Shown: piece after piece, positions 54,736 to 63,411 of the stretch | Position numbering within the stretch: position 1 is the first letter of the stretch | Layout of the letters: each line of letters starts with the position of its first letter | NCBI GenBank assembly: GCA_023444705.1 | Contig: JAEXMB010000095.1 | Span: 1-64,000 of the forward strand | Direction: 5' to 3' | Source: Pseudomonadota bacterium | GTDB lineage: Bacteria > Pseudomonadota > Alphaproteobacteria > Micavibrionales > UBA2020 | DNA length: 64,000 bases | The notes under the pieces: generated by a model | Seen by the model: only the letters and a program-made list of their open reading frames with translations | What the model was told of the DNA's origin: nothing | Databases searched by the model: none | Program-made: the position numbers and the translations under genes

Positions 54736-56403
54736 ATGGCAAATCTCGCCGACATCGGGTTAGTATATAAGGGGATTCGTCCGCTGCAAAAGCTGGGCGC
54801 GCAGGCGCGCGACCTGGCGGAAACCCTGAACTACCCGCTCAAGCGCATTCGCGAGGAAGCGCCGCGCCATCTGCTGGTCGTGCCGCCCGATCCGTGGGCG
54901 GGGGACTCCCAGCGCGGGCGCGACATGATCGCGGGCATTTTCCGTTTCGGCGGGCAGACCATCGCGCGCGACAGCCTGTCGTGGGAGCCGCTGGGGGCCA
55001 AGCCCGAATGGCTGTACGACCTGCACAGTTTTGAATTTTTGCGCGACCTGCGCTCGGTCGGTGGCGACCGCGCACGACGCATGGCGCGCGAGATGGTGGC
55101 CAGCTGGCTCGATCATTACGTGAAACTCAGCGGCCCGACCGCGCGTCCTGACATCATCGGCGTGCGCCTGTCGAGCTGGATGTCCTTCCACGATTTCTTC
55201 TGCGCCTCGGCCGACGATACATTCCGCGAAAGCTATTTCATCAGCCTTGTGCGTCAGGCGAAATACCTGCAACGCGTTCTGCCCGGTCACCTGACAGGCA
55301 TTTCGCTGATGCGCGCGCTCAAGGGGCTGGCTTATAGCGGCCTTGCGCTCGAAGGCGGGGAGGAGCGTCTGGAAAGCGCCTTCCGCCTGATCCTGCGCGA
55401 AATCCGCGATCAGATCCTGCCCGACGGTTGCCATGTCAGTCGCAACCCGCAATCGACCTTTGAATTTTTGCAAATCCTTGTCGATCTGCGCACGGCGCTC
55501 AACGCCGCGCGCCTGCCCATGCCGGATGAACTGCAACACGCCATCGACCGCATCGCGCCCGCCGTCAAGTTCTTCCGCCACGGCTGCGGGGCGCTGGCGC
55601 ATTTCAACGGCGCGCAGGAAGGCAACCCGCATATCTGCGACGCCACGCTGATGCATTCGGGCGCGCGCGGCAAGGCGATGAAATCGCTGCCGCACGGCGG
55701 TTTTGACAAGATCTATCAGGGCCGCGCGCAAGTGCTGATGGACATCGGCCTGCCGCCCACCGCACCGAAATACAGCGAGCGCGCCCATGCGGGCCTGCTG
55801 TCGTTTGAATACAGCTACGGCAAGGACCGCGTGTTCGTGAACTGCGGCTCGTCGCCGCTCAAGGGCACATGGCGCGACATGCTGCGCACCACGGCCGCAC
55901 ATACCGCGCTGGTGGTTGATTGTCGCAATATCTTCCAGCTCGACGACAAGGGCCAATTGACCGAAAAGGTCGAGCTGACCCACCGCAAGAGCGAAGATAC
56001 GCGCGTGGCTTTGCTCGAGGCGTCGCATACCGGCTATCGCACACGCCTTGGCCTGATGCACCGCCGCCGCCTGTGCCTGACCGACAATGGCGATGTGCTG
56101 TCGGGCGAGGATACGCTGGCCGGCCGCAGCGGCGTCCCCTATACCTTGCGCTTTCACCTGCATCCCGCCATTCAGGCTTCGCTGGTGCAGGAGGGGAGCG
56201 AAGTGTTGTTGCGCGCGCGCAGCGGCATGGGCTGGCGCTTTACCGCACCCGGCGCCACGCTGGCGCTTGAGGAAAGCGTGCATGTGTCCTGCGGCGAAGC
56301 GCCGCGCCGCACCTTGCAGATCGTCATCAGCGGCGTGACCGCGAGCGAGAACGACCTGCGCGCCTGGGAGCTGAAGCGCGAGAAACTGGCGCCGTCCGCC
56401 TAA
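54736..56403 (+). CDS. Heparinase II/III-like protein
   Basis: 555 residues. The N-terminal two-thirds is an alpha/alpha toroid (FIFRFGGQTIAR-like GIFRFGGQTIARDSLSWEPLGAKPEWLYDLHSFEFLRDL). The C-terminal beta-sandwich belongs to the heparinase II/III family (SYGKDRVFVNCGSSPLKGTWRDMLRTTAAHTALVVDCRN). In alphaproteobacteria this conserved homologue usually sits near rsmB/rpe, as here. Family members are polysaccharide lyases, but no signal peptide is visible, so a cytosolic or otherwise unusual role is possible. TAAGG lies before the ATG at 54736. Confidence 0.85.
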   Translation: MANLADIGLVYKGIRPLQKLGAQARDLAETLNYPLKRIREEAPRHLLVVPPDPWAGDSQRGRDMIAGIFRFGGQTIARDSLSWEPLGAKPEWLYDLHSFEFLRDLRSVGGDRARRMAREMVASWLDHYVKLSGPTARPDIIGVRLSSWMSFHDFFCASADDTFRESYFISLVRQAKYLQRVLPGHLTGISLMRALKGLAYSGLALEGGEERLESAFRLILREIRDQILPDGCHVSRNPQSTFEFLQILVDLRTALNAARLPMPDELQHAIDRIAPAVKFFRHGCGALAHFNGAQEGNPHICDATLMHSGARGKAMKSLPHGGFDKIYQGRAQVLMDIGLPPTAPKYSERAHAGLLSFEYSYGKDRVFVNCGSSPLKGTWRDMLRTTAAHTALVVDCRNIFQLDDKGQLTEKVELTHRKSEDTRVALLEASHTGYRTRLGLMHRRRLCLTDNGDVLSGEDTLAGRSGVPYTLRFHLHPAIQASLVQEGSEVLLRARSGMGWRFTAPGATLALEESVHVSCGEAPRRTLQIVISGVTASENDLRAWELKREKLAPSA

Positions 56404-56468
56404 TACACTGAAATAATTATAAAATCCGCCTTCATTGTTCCTTTACATATATATGGGACAATGGCCGC

Positions 56469-57227
56469 ATGGAAATTCCGTCCGCCCATATCCAGCCCGC
56501 GCAGACCGAGCCTTTGTCCGTGACCGAGGCGGTGGCGCTGTTTGACCGCCTTGCCAATATGGACCATCTGGCTTTCGACTGGGCGAAAGAGGGGTGTTAT
56601 GCCCGCGCGCATCTGATGTGCCGCGAGATACAGGACCACGGCCATATGCCCTCCAAGGCCTGGGCCTTTGAGCGCGACGGCGGCAAGCTGAGCCTCTCCA
56701 CGCCCGAAAAAGGTATTGTCGAGTGGTGGTACCACGTCGCACCCGCCTTGCCCGTGCAGCGTGCCAGTGGCGAGGTGCAAATCTGCGTTTTCGATCCCGC
56801 GATCTTTGACGGGCCCGTACCCTTGGAGCAGTGGTCGCGTACCTTCGGCGGCCGGGCAGAGGAAACCTATGTCGCCGCCTTTGGCGTCGGGCCTGACGGT
56901 TCGCGCAGCGATTACCGCCCCGCCGATACCCGCGCGGGCTTTGAATGGAAAGGCATGCCCACCGACGATACGACCGATGCCGATGCGGAACAGGTGGTCA
57001 TCGCCAACCTCGGCATCATCAAAAAATACGGCGTCACGCCGCGCGTGGTTTACAGTACCGAAATCCGTGCGGAGGCCGAGGCCGCCTTTGGCCGCGCGCT
57101 GCCCAAGGAAGGCGCGCGCTGGGTGGCAATGCCCTTGCATCAGGCGCGCGAGGACGATAATCATGAGATGGTCGCAAGGCTGACAGACAACATAGCCCCG
57201 ACACCGCCACCTGTCAGAAAGGGATAG
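56469..57227 (+). CDS. Protein-glutaminase-like (papain-like) enzyme
   Basis: 252 residues. Residues ~25-120 match the bacterial protein-glutaminase fold: KEGCYARAHLMCREI with candidate nucleophile C43, WWYHVAPAL with H89, and ICVFDPAIFDGPV with D109. Order Cys-His-Asp and the YARAH/VFDP context are as in that family of deamidases, which convert protein glutamine to glutamate and include effector-like toxins. No signal peptide or membrane segment is visible, so it would act in the cytoplasm or be exported by a dedicated route. The remaining ~130 residues show no recognised domain. A 67-residue gene follows six bases later. Assignment is by motif, not alignment. Confidence 0.65.
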   Translation: MEIPSAHIQPAQTEPLSVTEAVALFDRLANMDHLAFDWAKEGCYARAHLMCREIQDHGHMPSKAWAFERDGGKLSLSTPEKGIVEWWYHVAPALPVQRASGEVQICVFDPAIFDGPVPLEQWSRTFGGRAEETYVAAFGVGPDGSRSDYRPADTRAGFEWKGMPTDDTTDADAEQVVIANLGIIKKYGVTPRVVYSTEIRAEAEAAFGRALPKEGARWVAMPLHQAREDDNHEMVARLTDNIAPTPPPVRKG

Positions 57228-57233
57228 CGTTTC

Positions 57234-57437
57234 ATGATCAAAAGCACTGCCCGCATCCGCCGCATCATCGAGGAAAACGGCAAGACGCTTGTATCGTTTG
57301 ACCGTCACGATGCGTACTTCCACGCCGAAGGCGACGTCGCCAAGGCCCTGCGTCAGGCGGAAGAACTGGGGCTGGTCGTGCATTTCACGTATGACGCCGA
57401 TTTGAAAATTCTCGGTGTTGTGGCGCACAATCAATAA
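57234..57437 (+). CDS. Small protein next to the glutaminase-like gene
   Basis: 67 residues, unrecognised: a mixed-charge beta-alpha-beta-type sequence (ARIRRIIEENGKTLVSFDR, then GDVAKALRQAEELGLVVHFTYD, ending LKILGVVAHNQ). AAGGG at 57219-57223 precedes the ATG. It begins six bases after the glutaminase-like stop, so the two are almost certainly one transcript. It could be a partner or inhibitor of that enzyme, but nothing in the sequence proves this. Confidence 0.65.
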   Translation: MIKSTARIRRIIEENGKTLVSFDRHDAYFHAEGDVAKALRQAEELGLVVHFTYDADLKILGVVAHNQ

Positions 57438-57552
57438 TCTTTTCAATGCGATATTTATCGGCTGCGGGGGCTATCACAGGCCTCTGGCGTGAGCTATATT
57501 AAGCGGGTTCTTTTACCGCACGTTTATTCACGCGAGTCCGGAGGCTTTAGCC

Positions 57553-59025
57553 ATGTCCAAACCCAGTGCCACCCCTGTATCCACCGCCATCACCACGCCC
57601 GTCACCAATCCCGCGACCGGTGAAAAACTGTATGATGTGATCCATGCGCTGCCGACCGAAGTCGATGCCGCCGTCGCGCGCGCCAAAAAAGCCTTCCAGG
57701 GCTGGAGCCGCGAAACCCCGCTGAAGCGCTCGCGCGTCATGTTCCGTTTCCTTGAGTTGCTCAACCGTCACCGCGACGAGCTGGCGGGCATCATCACCCG
57801 CGAACACGGCAAGACGATCGAAGACGCGCACGGCGAAGTACAGCGCGGCCTTGAGGTTGTCGAGTTCGTTTGCGGCATGCCGCATCTGCTCAAGGGCGAG
57901 TTCACCGAAAACGTCGGCACCGGTGTCGATGGTTACACCGTGCGCCAGCCGCTGGGTATCGTTGCGGGCATCACGCCTTTCAACTTCCCCGCCATGATCC
58001 CGCTGTGGCTGTTCCCCGTGGCTGTTGGTTGCGGCAACTGCTTTATCCTCAAGCCGTCGGAAGTCGATCCGGGTGCGGGCGAATTCATCAAGCGCCTGTT
58101 CGAGGAAGCGGGCGCGCCCGAAGGTGTCCTGCAAGTCGTCAACGGCGGCAAGGATGTGGTTGACGCCATCCTTCATCACCCCGATATCGCGGCGGTCAGC
58201 TTCGTCGGCTCGACCCCCGTTGCGCAATACGTTCACCAGACCGCCAGCCAGAACGGCAAGCGTGTGCAGGCGCTGGGCGGTGCGAAAAACCACATGGTCA
58301 TTATGCCCGACGCGCCGATGGAGCAAGTCGTCGAAGCGCTGATGGGTGCGGCGTATGGTTCGGCCGGCGAGCGTTGCATGGCAATTTCCGTCGCTGTTCC
58401 CGTCGGCAAAGAGACCGCCGACCGCCTGATCGCCGCGCTGAAAGAGCGTGTCAATACCATCAAGATCGGCCCCGGTACTGAAAAGGGCATGGATATGGGC
58501 CCGCTGGTCAGCCGCAGGCATCTTGATAAGGTCTGCGCCTATGTCGAAGCCGGCACCAAAGAAGGCGCGACCCTTGTGGTCGATGGCCGCGAGGCGCCCG
58601 TGGCGAAAGAAGGCAAGGGCTATTTCCTCGGCGGTTGCCTGTTTGACAATGTCACGCCGGATATGAAGATCTATCAGGAAGAAATCTTTGGCCCCGTGCT
58701 GTCGGTGGTGCGCGCGGACAGCTACGCCGATGCGTGCAAGCTGGTCGACGAACATCCGTTTGGCAACGGCGTTGCGATCTTCACCCGTGATGGCGGCGTG
58801 GCGCGCGACTTCGCGCAGCGCATCCAGACCGGCATGGTCGGCATCAATGTGCCGATCCCCGTGCCGATGGCCTTCCACAGCTTCGGCGGCTGGAAGCGTT
58901 CGCTGTTCGGAGATGTGCATATGTACGGCGTCGAAGGTGTGCGCTTTTACACCCGCATGAAGGCCGTGACCGCGCGCTGGCCCGAAAGCGTGCAGGCCGA
59001 ATTCACCATGCCGGTATCGAAGTAA
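57553..59025 (+). CDS. mmsA: Methylmalonate-semialdehyde dehydrogenase (CoA-acylating)
   Basis: 490-residue aldehyde dehydrogenase of the MmsA type, which converts methylmalonate semialdehyde to propionyl-CoA in valine and myo-inositol breakdown. NAD-binding [34 protein letters not shown] (typical of MmsA) and [10 protein letters not shown] with the catalytic Cys are present; EEIFGPVL and [11 protein letters not shown] complete the pattern. A GGAGG site lies at 57539-57543. It is not accompanied by other valine genes here and is followed after four bases by rlmE. Confidence 0.94.
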   Translation: MSKPSATPVSTAITTPVTNPATGEKLYDVIHALPTEVDAAVARAKKAFQGWSRETPLKRSRVMFRFLELLNRHRDELAGIITREHGKTIEDAHGEVQRGLEVVEFVCGMPHLLKGEFTENVGTGVDGYTVRQPLGIVAGITPFNFPAMIPLWLFPVAVGCGNCFILKPSEVDPGAGEFIKRLFEEAGAPEGVLQVVNGGKDVVDAILHHPDIAAVSFVGSTPVAQYVHQTASQNGKRVQALGGAKNHMVIMPDAPMEQVVEALMGAAYGSAGERCMAISVAVPVGKETADRLIAALKERVNTIKIGPGTEKGMDMGPLVSRRHLDKVCAYVEAGTKEGATLVVDGREAPVAKEGKGYFLGGCLFDNVTPDMKIYQEEIFGPVLSVVRADSYADACKLVDEHPFGNGVAIFTRDGGVARDFAQRIQTGMVGINVPIPVPMAFHSFGGWKRSLFGDVHMYGVEGVRFYTRMKAVTARWPESVQAEFTMPVSK

Positions 59026-59029
59026 GCTG

Positions 59030-59785
59030 ATGACCGACAAGAAACCGCCGAAAAAACCTGCGGGTAAAAAGCCCGCAGGCAAGGCCTCCACCATCAAGAG
59101 CAGCAGTCCGAACGGTGGTCCGCGCGGCTTGCAAAAAACCGTGCGCGTCAAGACTCGCGCCAAGCGCAGCATTTCATCATCGCGCTGGCTGGAACGCCAG
59201 CTCAACGATCCTTACGTCGCGGCAGCCAAGGCGGAAGGCATGCGCAGCCGCGCGGCCTACAAGCTGATCCAGATGAACGAGGAGCTTGATTTCCTCAAAG
59301 CGGGGCAGAAGGTCATCGACCTCGGCGCGGCCCCCGGTGGCTGGACGCAGATCGCGGTCGAGATCGTCCGCCCTGCGGCAACTGGCGGCAAGGTCGTGGC
59401 GATTGATTACCTCAATATGGTCGACATCCCCGAAAGCACCTTTATCCAGATGGACTTTATGGATAACGACGCGCCGCAAAAGCTTATCGACGCTATTGGC
59501 GGCACCGCCGACGTCGTGCTGTCAGACATGGCGCCGCCGACCATCGGCCATAAAAAGACCGATCACCTGCGCGTGATGGGTCTGGTCGAGGCCGCATATG
59601 AATTCGCGTGTGAAATCCTCACGCCCGGCGGCGTCTTCCTGTCCAAGGTCTTCATGGGCGGGACGGAGAAGGATTTACTTAACGCGATGAAAAAAGACTT
59701 CACCAAGGTCAAGCACATCAAACCCCACGCATCACGCGCCGACAGTTCGGAAATGTATGTTGTGGGCTTGGGTTTTCGCCGCTAA
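59030..59785 (+). CDS. rlmE: 23S rRNA Um2552 methyltransferase RlmE (RrmJ/FtsJ)
   Basis: 251 residues. A ~50-residue Lys/Pro/Ser-rich N-terminal extension precedes the FtsJ domain: SSRWLERQLNDPYV, RSRAAYKLIQMNEE (catalytic Lys), VIDLGAAPGGWTQ (SAM motif), VLSDMAPPTIGHKKTDH with catalytic Asp, and LSKVFMGG with catalytic Lys. It 2'-O-methylates U2552 in the ribosomal A-loop. The extension makes it longer than E. coli RlmE (~209). It follows mmsA by four bases and precedes the IMPDH-like gene, the usual alphaproteobacterial rlmE-guaB neighbourhood. Confidence 0.94.
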   Translation: MTDKKPPKKPAGKKPAGKASTIKSSSPNGGPRGLQKTVRVKTRAKRSISSSRWLERQLNDPYVAAAKAEGMRSRAAYKLIQMNEELDFLKAGQKVIDLGAAPGGWTQIAVEIVRPAATGGKVVAIDYLNMVDIPESTFIQMDFMDNDAPQKLIDAIGGTADVVLSDMAPPTIGHKKTDHLRVMGLVEAAYEFACEILTPGGVFLSKVFMGGTEKDLLNAMKKDFTKVKHIKPHASRADSSEMYVVGLGFRR

Positions 59786-59870
59786 AATCAACGCCCTAGA
59801 GGTTTTTTAGCCTGTTTGCCGCACCGCACGCCATTGCGGGCGCGGCATGACACGGCGCAGGGGTCTGTCC

Positions 59871-61238
59871 ATGAAACGAAATTCCACCATCCGCACCGCG
59901 CTGGCGTTTGACGACGTGCTGATCGTGCCGTCGGAAACCGGCGTCAAGCCTGCGGATGTGCAGACGCACACACAGCTGACGCGCAACATTTCCCTGCACC
60001 TGCCGCTGGTTGCCGCGCCCTGCGCTCATGTGACCGAAAGCGCGATGGCGATTGCAATCGCCGAGCTTGGCGGCATCGGCGTCATCCACCGTCACATGCC
60101 GCTTGGCAAGCAGGTGGAGGAAGTGCGCCGCGTAAAACGCCGCCAGGCCCATGTCGTAACCACGCCAATCACCATCTCGCCCGATGCCTCGCTGGCGGAG
60201 GCGATGGATTTGATGGCGACCTATCATGTGTCAGCCCTGCCGGTGATCGAGCAGCCCTCGCGCGCGGTTGCGGGCATCATCACCCGCCGCGACGTCAACT
60301 TTGTCGAGGATGCGGGCCAGCCGGTATCAACCCTGATGTCGCGCGAAGTCGTGACCGCCAAGCCCGGTGTCAGCCCTGACGTGGCGCGCCAGATCATGCA
60401 CAAGCACCGCATCGAAAAACTGGTGGTGGTGGACGAGCAGGGGCGCTGCGCCGGTCTTTTGACGCTCAAGGACATGGACCGCATCGCGCGTTCGCCCAAG
60501 GCCAGCGTGGATGCGCAGGGCCGCCTGCGCGTGGCCGCCGCCGTCGGTACGGGCAAAGAGGCGCTTGACCGCACCATTGCGATGGCCGATGCGGGGCTTG
60601 ATGTCGTCTTCATCGACGTTGCCCATGCCCACACGCGCGAGGCGGCGGCGACCATCAGCCAGATCCGCCAGCAACGCGCCACCGACATTCAGGTTATCGC
60701 AGGCAACGTCGTTACGGCCGAGGCCGCGCGCAGTCTGATCGATGCAGGGGCCGACGCGATCAAAGTCGGCATCGGTGGTGAACCCCACGCACCCACGCGC
60801 CGCCTGTCGGGCGTTGGCGTGCCGCAATTACAAGCGGTGCTGGACGTGGTCGAGGCTTGCGACATGCAGGACATTCCCGTTCTGGTCGACGGTGGCCTGA
60901 TTACCGCCGAGCGTTGCGCCAAGGCGCTGGCAGCGGGCGGCCGCGCACTGGTGCTGGATACGCTGTTTGCAGGGGCGGAGGAATCCCCCGGCCATGTCGT
61001 CTATCATGACGGCAGGCTCTATCGCACGCTTACGCCCAAGGCACCCGTTATCGCGGGGCTGGCCGATGCGTTGCGCCTTGACGAAGGCGACATTGATACC
61101 TCCACCCCCTATACCGGCCCGGTCGCGCATATGGTGGCGGGGCTGATGACGGGTATCGTCACCGCAATGGCCTATGCGGGTGCGCGCGACATTGCGCAGT
61201 TCCGCAGCAACGCCGAATTTGTGCGTGTGACCGCATGA
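59871..61238 (+). CDS. IMP dehydrogenase homologue lacking catalytic Cys and flap
   Basis: 455 residues with the IMPDH layout: N-terminal barrel (TALAFDDVLIVPSE), two CBS domains (about 95-220), then the rest of the barrel. The usual loop GPGSICTTR is replaced by GGEPHAPTR, so the catalytic Cys is Ala307 in a sequence that otherwise aligns base for base (KVGIG ... GVGVPQ). The GGIRFSGD phosphate loop is GGLITAER. The mobile flap (normally SYRGMGSLGAM ... RYFQ) is deleted, and EGRVPY reads DTSTPY. IMP oxidation by the known mechanism should be impossible; GMP reductase needs the same Cys. The start at 59871 has AGGGG upstream; an ATG at 59847 is an alternative. It occupies the normal guaB slot before rsmB, overlapping the next gene by four bases. 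Confidence 0.85.
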   Translation: MKRNSTIRTALAFDDVLIVPSETGVKPADVQTHTQLTRNISLHLPLVAAPCAHVTESAMAIAIAELGGIGVIHRHMPLGKQVEEVRRVKRRQAHVVTTPITISPDASLAEAMDLMATYHVSALPVIEQPSRAVAGIITRRDVNFVEDAGQPVSTLMSREVVTAKPGVSPDVARQIMHKHRIEKLVVVDEQGRCAGLLTLKDMDRIARSPKASVDAQGRLRVAAAVGTGKEALDRTIAMADAGLDVVFIDVAHAHTREAAATISQIRQQRATDIQVIAGNVVTAEAARSLIDAGADAIKVGIGGEPHAPTRRLSGVGVPQLQAVLDVVEACDMQDIPVLVDGGLITAERCAKALAAGGRALVLDTLFAGAEESPGHVVYHDGRLYRTLTPKAPVIAGLADALRLDEGDIDTSTPYTGPVAHMVAGLMTGIVTAMAYAGARDIAQFRSNAEFVRVTA

Positions 61239-62536
61239 CGCCCGCAGCACGCATACAGGCGGTCATCGAACTATTTGCCGAAGTCATCGACACGCCGCGT
61301 CCCGCCGATGCGCTGACCTCGGCCTATTTCCGCTCGCGCCGTTTTATCGGATCCAAAGACCGCCAGTCCATCATCACGCGCCTCTACCGCCTGATGCGCG
61401 CCTATTACCGTCTGTCGTGGTGGGTGCGCAAGGCCAACGTCGAAGTCAATGCGCGCACGCTGACCATCGCGGGCCTGATTTTGGACCGCGAGCATACGGC
61501 GAAATCCATCGGCATGGCTTTTTCGGGTGAGCGCTACGCGCCCGAGCTGCTCAAGCGCGGCGAGATGATGATGGCCGAAATGCTCGAAGGCAAAGACCTC
61601 GCCCCCCCCGAGATGCCGGAAAGCGTGCGTTGCGAATGCCCGCCCTGGGCCGAGGACAGCCTGCGCAAGGCGCTGGGTGCGCGCTTTGAGGAAGAACTCA
61701 CCGCGATGCTGAGCGCAGCACCTATGGATGTGCGCGTGAATACCGTCAAGGGCAGACGCGACGATGTACTGCGTCAGCTGCAAAAAGAAGGATTCGAGGC
61801 CGAGGCAGGCAAGCATTCCCCCAATGCCATCCGCCTGTTTGGCCGCCCGCATATCGTGCAGCACGAATTGTTCCGCGAGGGCGTGATCGAAATTCAGGAC
61901 GAAGGCTCGCAAATGGTCGCCGTGGTGGCCGATGCCAAGCCGGGCGAACAAGTGGCCGATTTTTGTGCAGGTGCCGGCGGCAAGACGCTGGCGCTGGCCG
62001 CCAACATGGCCAACAAAGGTCGCGTGGTGGCGATGGATGTGCTGGGTGGCAGGCTCGAGCGTGCCAAGGAGCGTTTCCGCCGCGCAGGCCTGCACAACAT
62101 CGAAACGCGCGCGCTGACCAGCGAGCGCGACAAATACGTCAAGCGCCATCAGGATCACTTCGACCTCGTGCTGGTCGACGCGCCCTGTTCGGGTACGGGT
62201 ACGTGGCGGCGCGACCCCGACAAACGCTGGCGCCAGCTTGGCCCCGGGCTTGAAACGCTGGTGCCCTTGCAAAAAAGCATTCTTGAAAGTGCCTGCCGGA
62301 TGGTCAAGCCGGGCGGGCGTCTGGTCTATGCGACCTGTTCTCTGTTGCCCGATGAAAACGAAGATCAGGTCGCCGCCTTTCTGGCCGCGCATCCGCAGTT
62401 CAAGCGCAGCGGCGACGACCTCAAGATGACGCCTGCCGCGCATAATACCGACGGCTTTTATGCCGCTGTTCTGGTGCGCGACGCCAAAGCGAAAGAGAAA
62501 GAGCCTGCGGCCAAGACAGGGGACGGGGCGCAATGA
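61235..62536 (+). CDS. RsmB/NOP-family RNA m5C methyltransferase
   Basis: 433 residues. An N-terminal RNA-binding region without clear NusB domain is followed by the SAM domain: VADFCAGAGGKTLALAANM, LVDAPCSGTGTWRRDPDKRW and VYATCSLLPDENEDQ with both catalytic cysteines. It is the alphaproteobacterial Fmu-type enzyme normally next to guaB, distinct from RsmB at 52557; the target base is unknown. A Lys/Glu/Ala-rich tail ends the protein. It overlaps the IMPDH-like gene and the DUF58 gene by four bases each (ATGA). Confidence 0.9.
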   Translation: MTPAARIQAVIELFAEVIDTPRPADALTSAYFRSRRFIGSKDRQSIITRLYRLMRAYYRLSWWVRKANVEVNARTLTIAGLILDREHTAKSIGMAFSGERYAPELLKRGEMMMAEMLEGKDLAPPEMPESVRCECPPWAEDSLRKALGARFEEELTAMLSAAPMDVRVNTVKGRRDDVLRQLQKEGFEAEAGKHSPNAIRLFGRPHIVQHELFREGVIEIQDEGSQMVAVVADAKPGEQVADFCAGAGGKTLALAANMANKGRVVAMDVLGGRLERAKERFRRAGLHNIETRALTSERDKYVKRHQDHFDLVLVDAPCSGTGTWRRDPDKRWRQLGPGLETLVPLQKSILESACRMVKPGGRLVYATCSLLPDENEDQVAAFLAAHPQFKRSGDDLKMTPAAHNTDGFYAAVLVRDAKAKEKEPAAKTGDGAQ

Positions 62537-63405
62537 GCGACGCGCGCAAGACGTCAGTGATCGAGCAGGCCGGCGCGCTGGCCAGTTTGCGCGATGCCCT
62601 GCGTCTTGAGGCTGAAAAAGTCGCGCATAGCTATCTGCGCGGCCCGCACGGGCGCAAACGCGCAGGCGCGGGTGAAAAGTTCTGGCAGTTCCGGCCCTAT
62701 CATCCGGGCGACGTGCCGCGTGACATCGACTGGCGCCAGACGGCCAAGCGCGACGAGGTCTTTGTGCGTGAACGCGAACATGACGCGGCACAAACGCTGT
62801 GGCTGTGGTGCGACCGTACGGCTTCGATGGATTATAGCGGTTCGGGCAAGATACCGACCAAGTTCGAACGCGCCGAGGTGCTGGCGCTGGCCGCTGCCGT
62901 GCTGGCGCTGGAAGGCGGGGAGCGCGTGGGCGTTCTTGGCACCGGACAGCCCGCACGCAGCCATATCAGCGCGCTGGCGCAACTGCAAAGCCAGCTTGAT
63001 GAGGCGCCCGCTCTAGATGCCGGCTTGATGCCCGCAGGCAGCCGCGGCGTCACGCTGCTGGCCAGTGATTTTTATGTCGACACCGCCGTCGTCGATGCGG
63101 CTTGCGCCAATTTGCGCGCGCGCGAAAGCCGCATCGTGCTGTTGCAGATCTGCGACCGTGGCGAGGAAGACCTGCCCTGGCGCGGGCGCGTGCGCTTTGA
63201 AGATGCCGAAGCAAGTGACGATGCCATGATGATCGACGACGTCGACGCCCTGCGCGCGGCATACCGTGAGAAATTTCAGGCGCACCGCGCCGCATTGGCC
63301 GACATCGCGCAACGTCACGGCGGCGTTCTGCTGGCCGTGCGTACCGACGAAGCGGCAGGCGCTGTTCTGGCGCGCGTGATTGATGCAGTGACGGGGCAGG
63401 GATAG
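62533..63405 (+). CDS. DUF58 domain protein
   Basis: 290 residues of the DUF58 family, which has a von Willebrand A-like fold. The hallmark FRPYHPGDVPRDIDWRQTAKRDEVFVREREHD (around 52-85; shown here in outline) and the MIDAS-like WCDRTASMDY are visible. These proteins work with a MoxR AAA ATPase and BatA/BatB-type membrane proteins, in roles linked to metal insertion, stress or envelope maintenance. The following gene is a BatA-like membrane protein; the MoxR gene may lie beyond the window. Confidence 0.85.
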   Translation: MSDARKTSVIEQAGALASLRDALRLEAEKVAHSYLRGPHGRKRAGAGEKFWQFRPYHPGDVPRDIDWRQTAKRDEVFVREREHDAAQTLWLWCDRTASMDYSGSGKIPTKFERAEVLALAAAVLALEGGERVGVLGTGQPARSHISALAQLQSQLDEAPALDAGLMPAGSRGVTLLASDFYVDTAVVDAACANLRARESRIVLLQICDRGEEDLPWRGRVRFEDAEASDDAMMIDDVDALRAAYREKFQAHRAALADIAQRHGGVLLAVRTDEAAGAVLARVIDAVTGQG

Positions 63406-63411
63406 CGCGCT

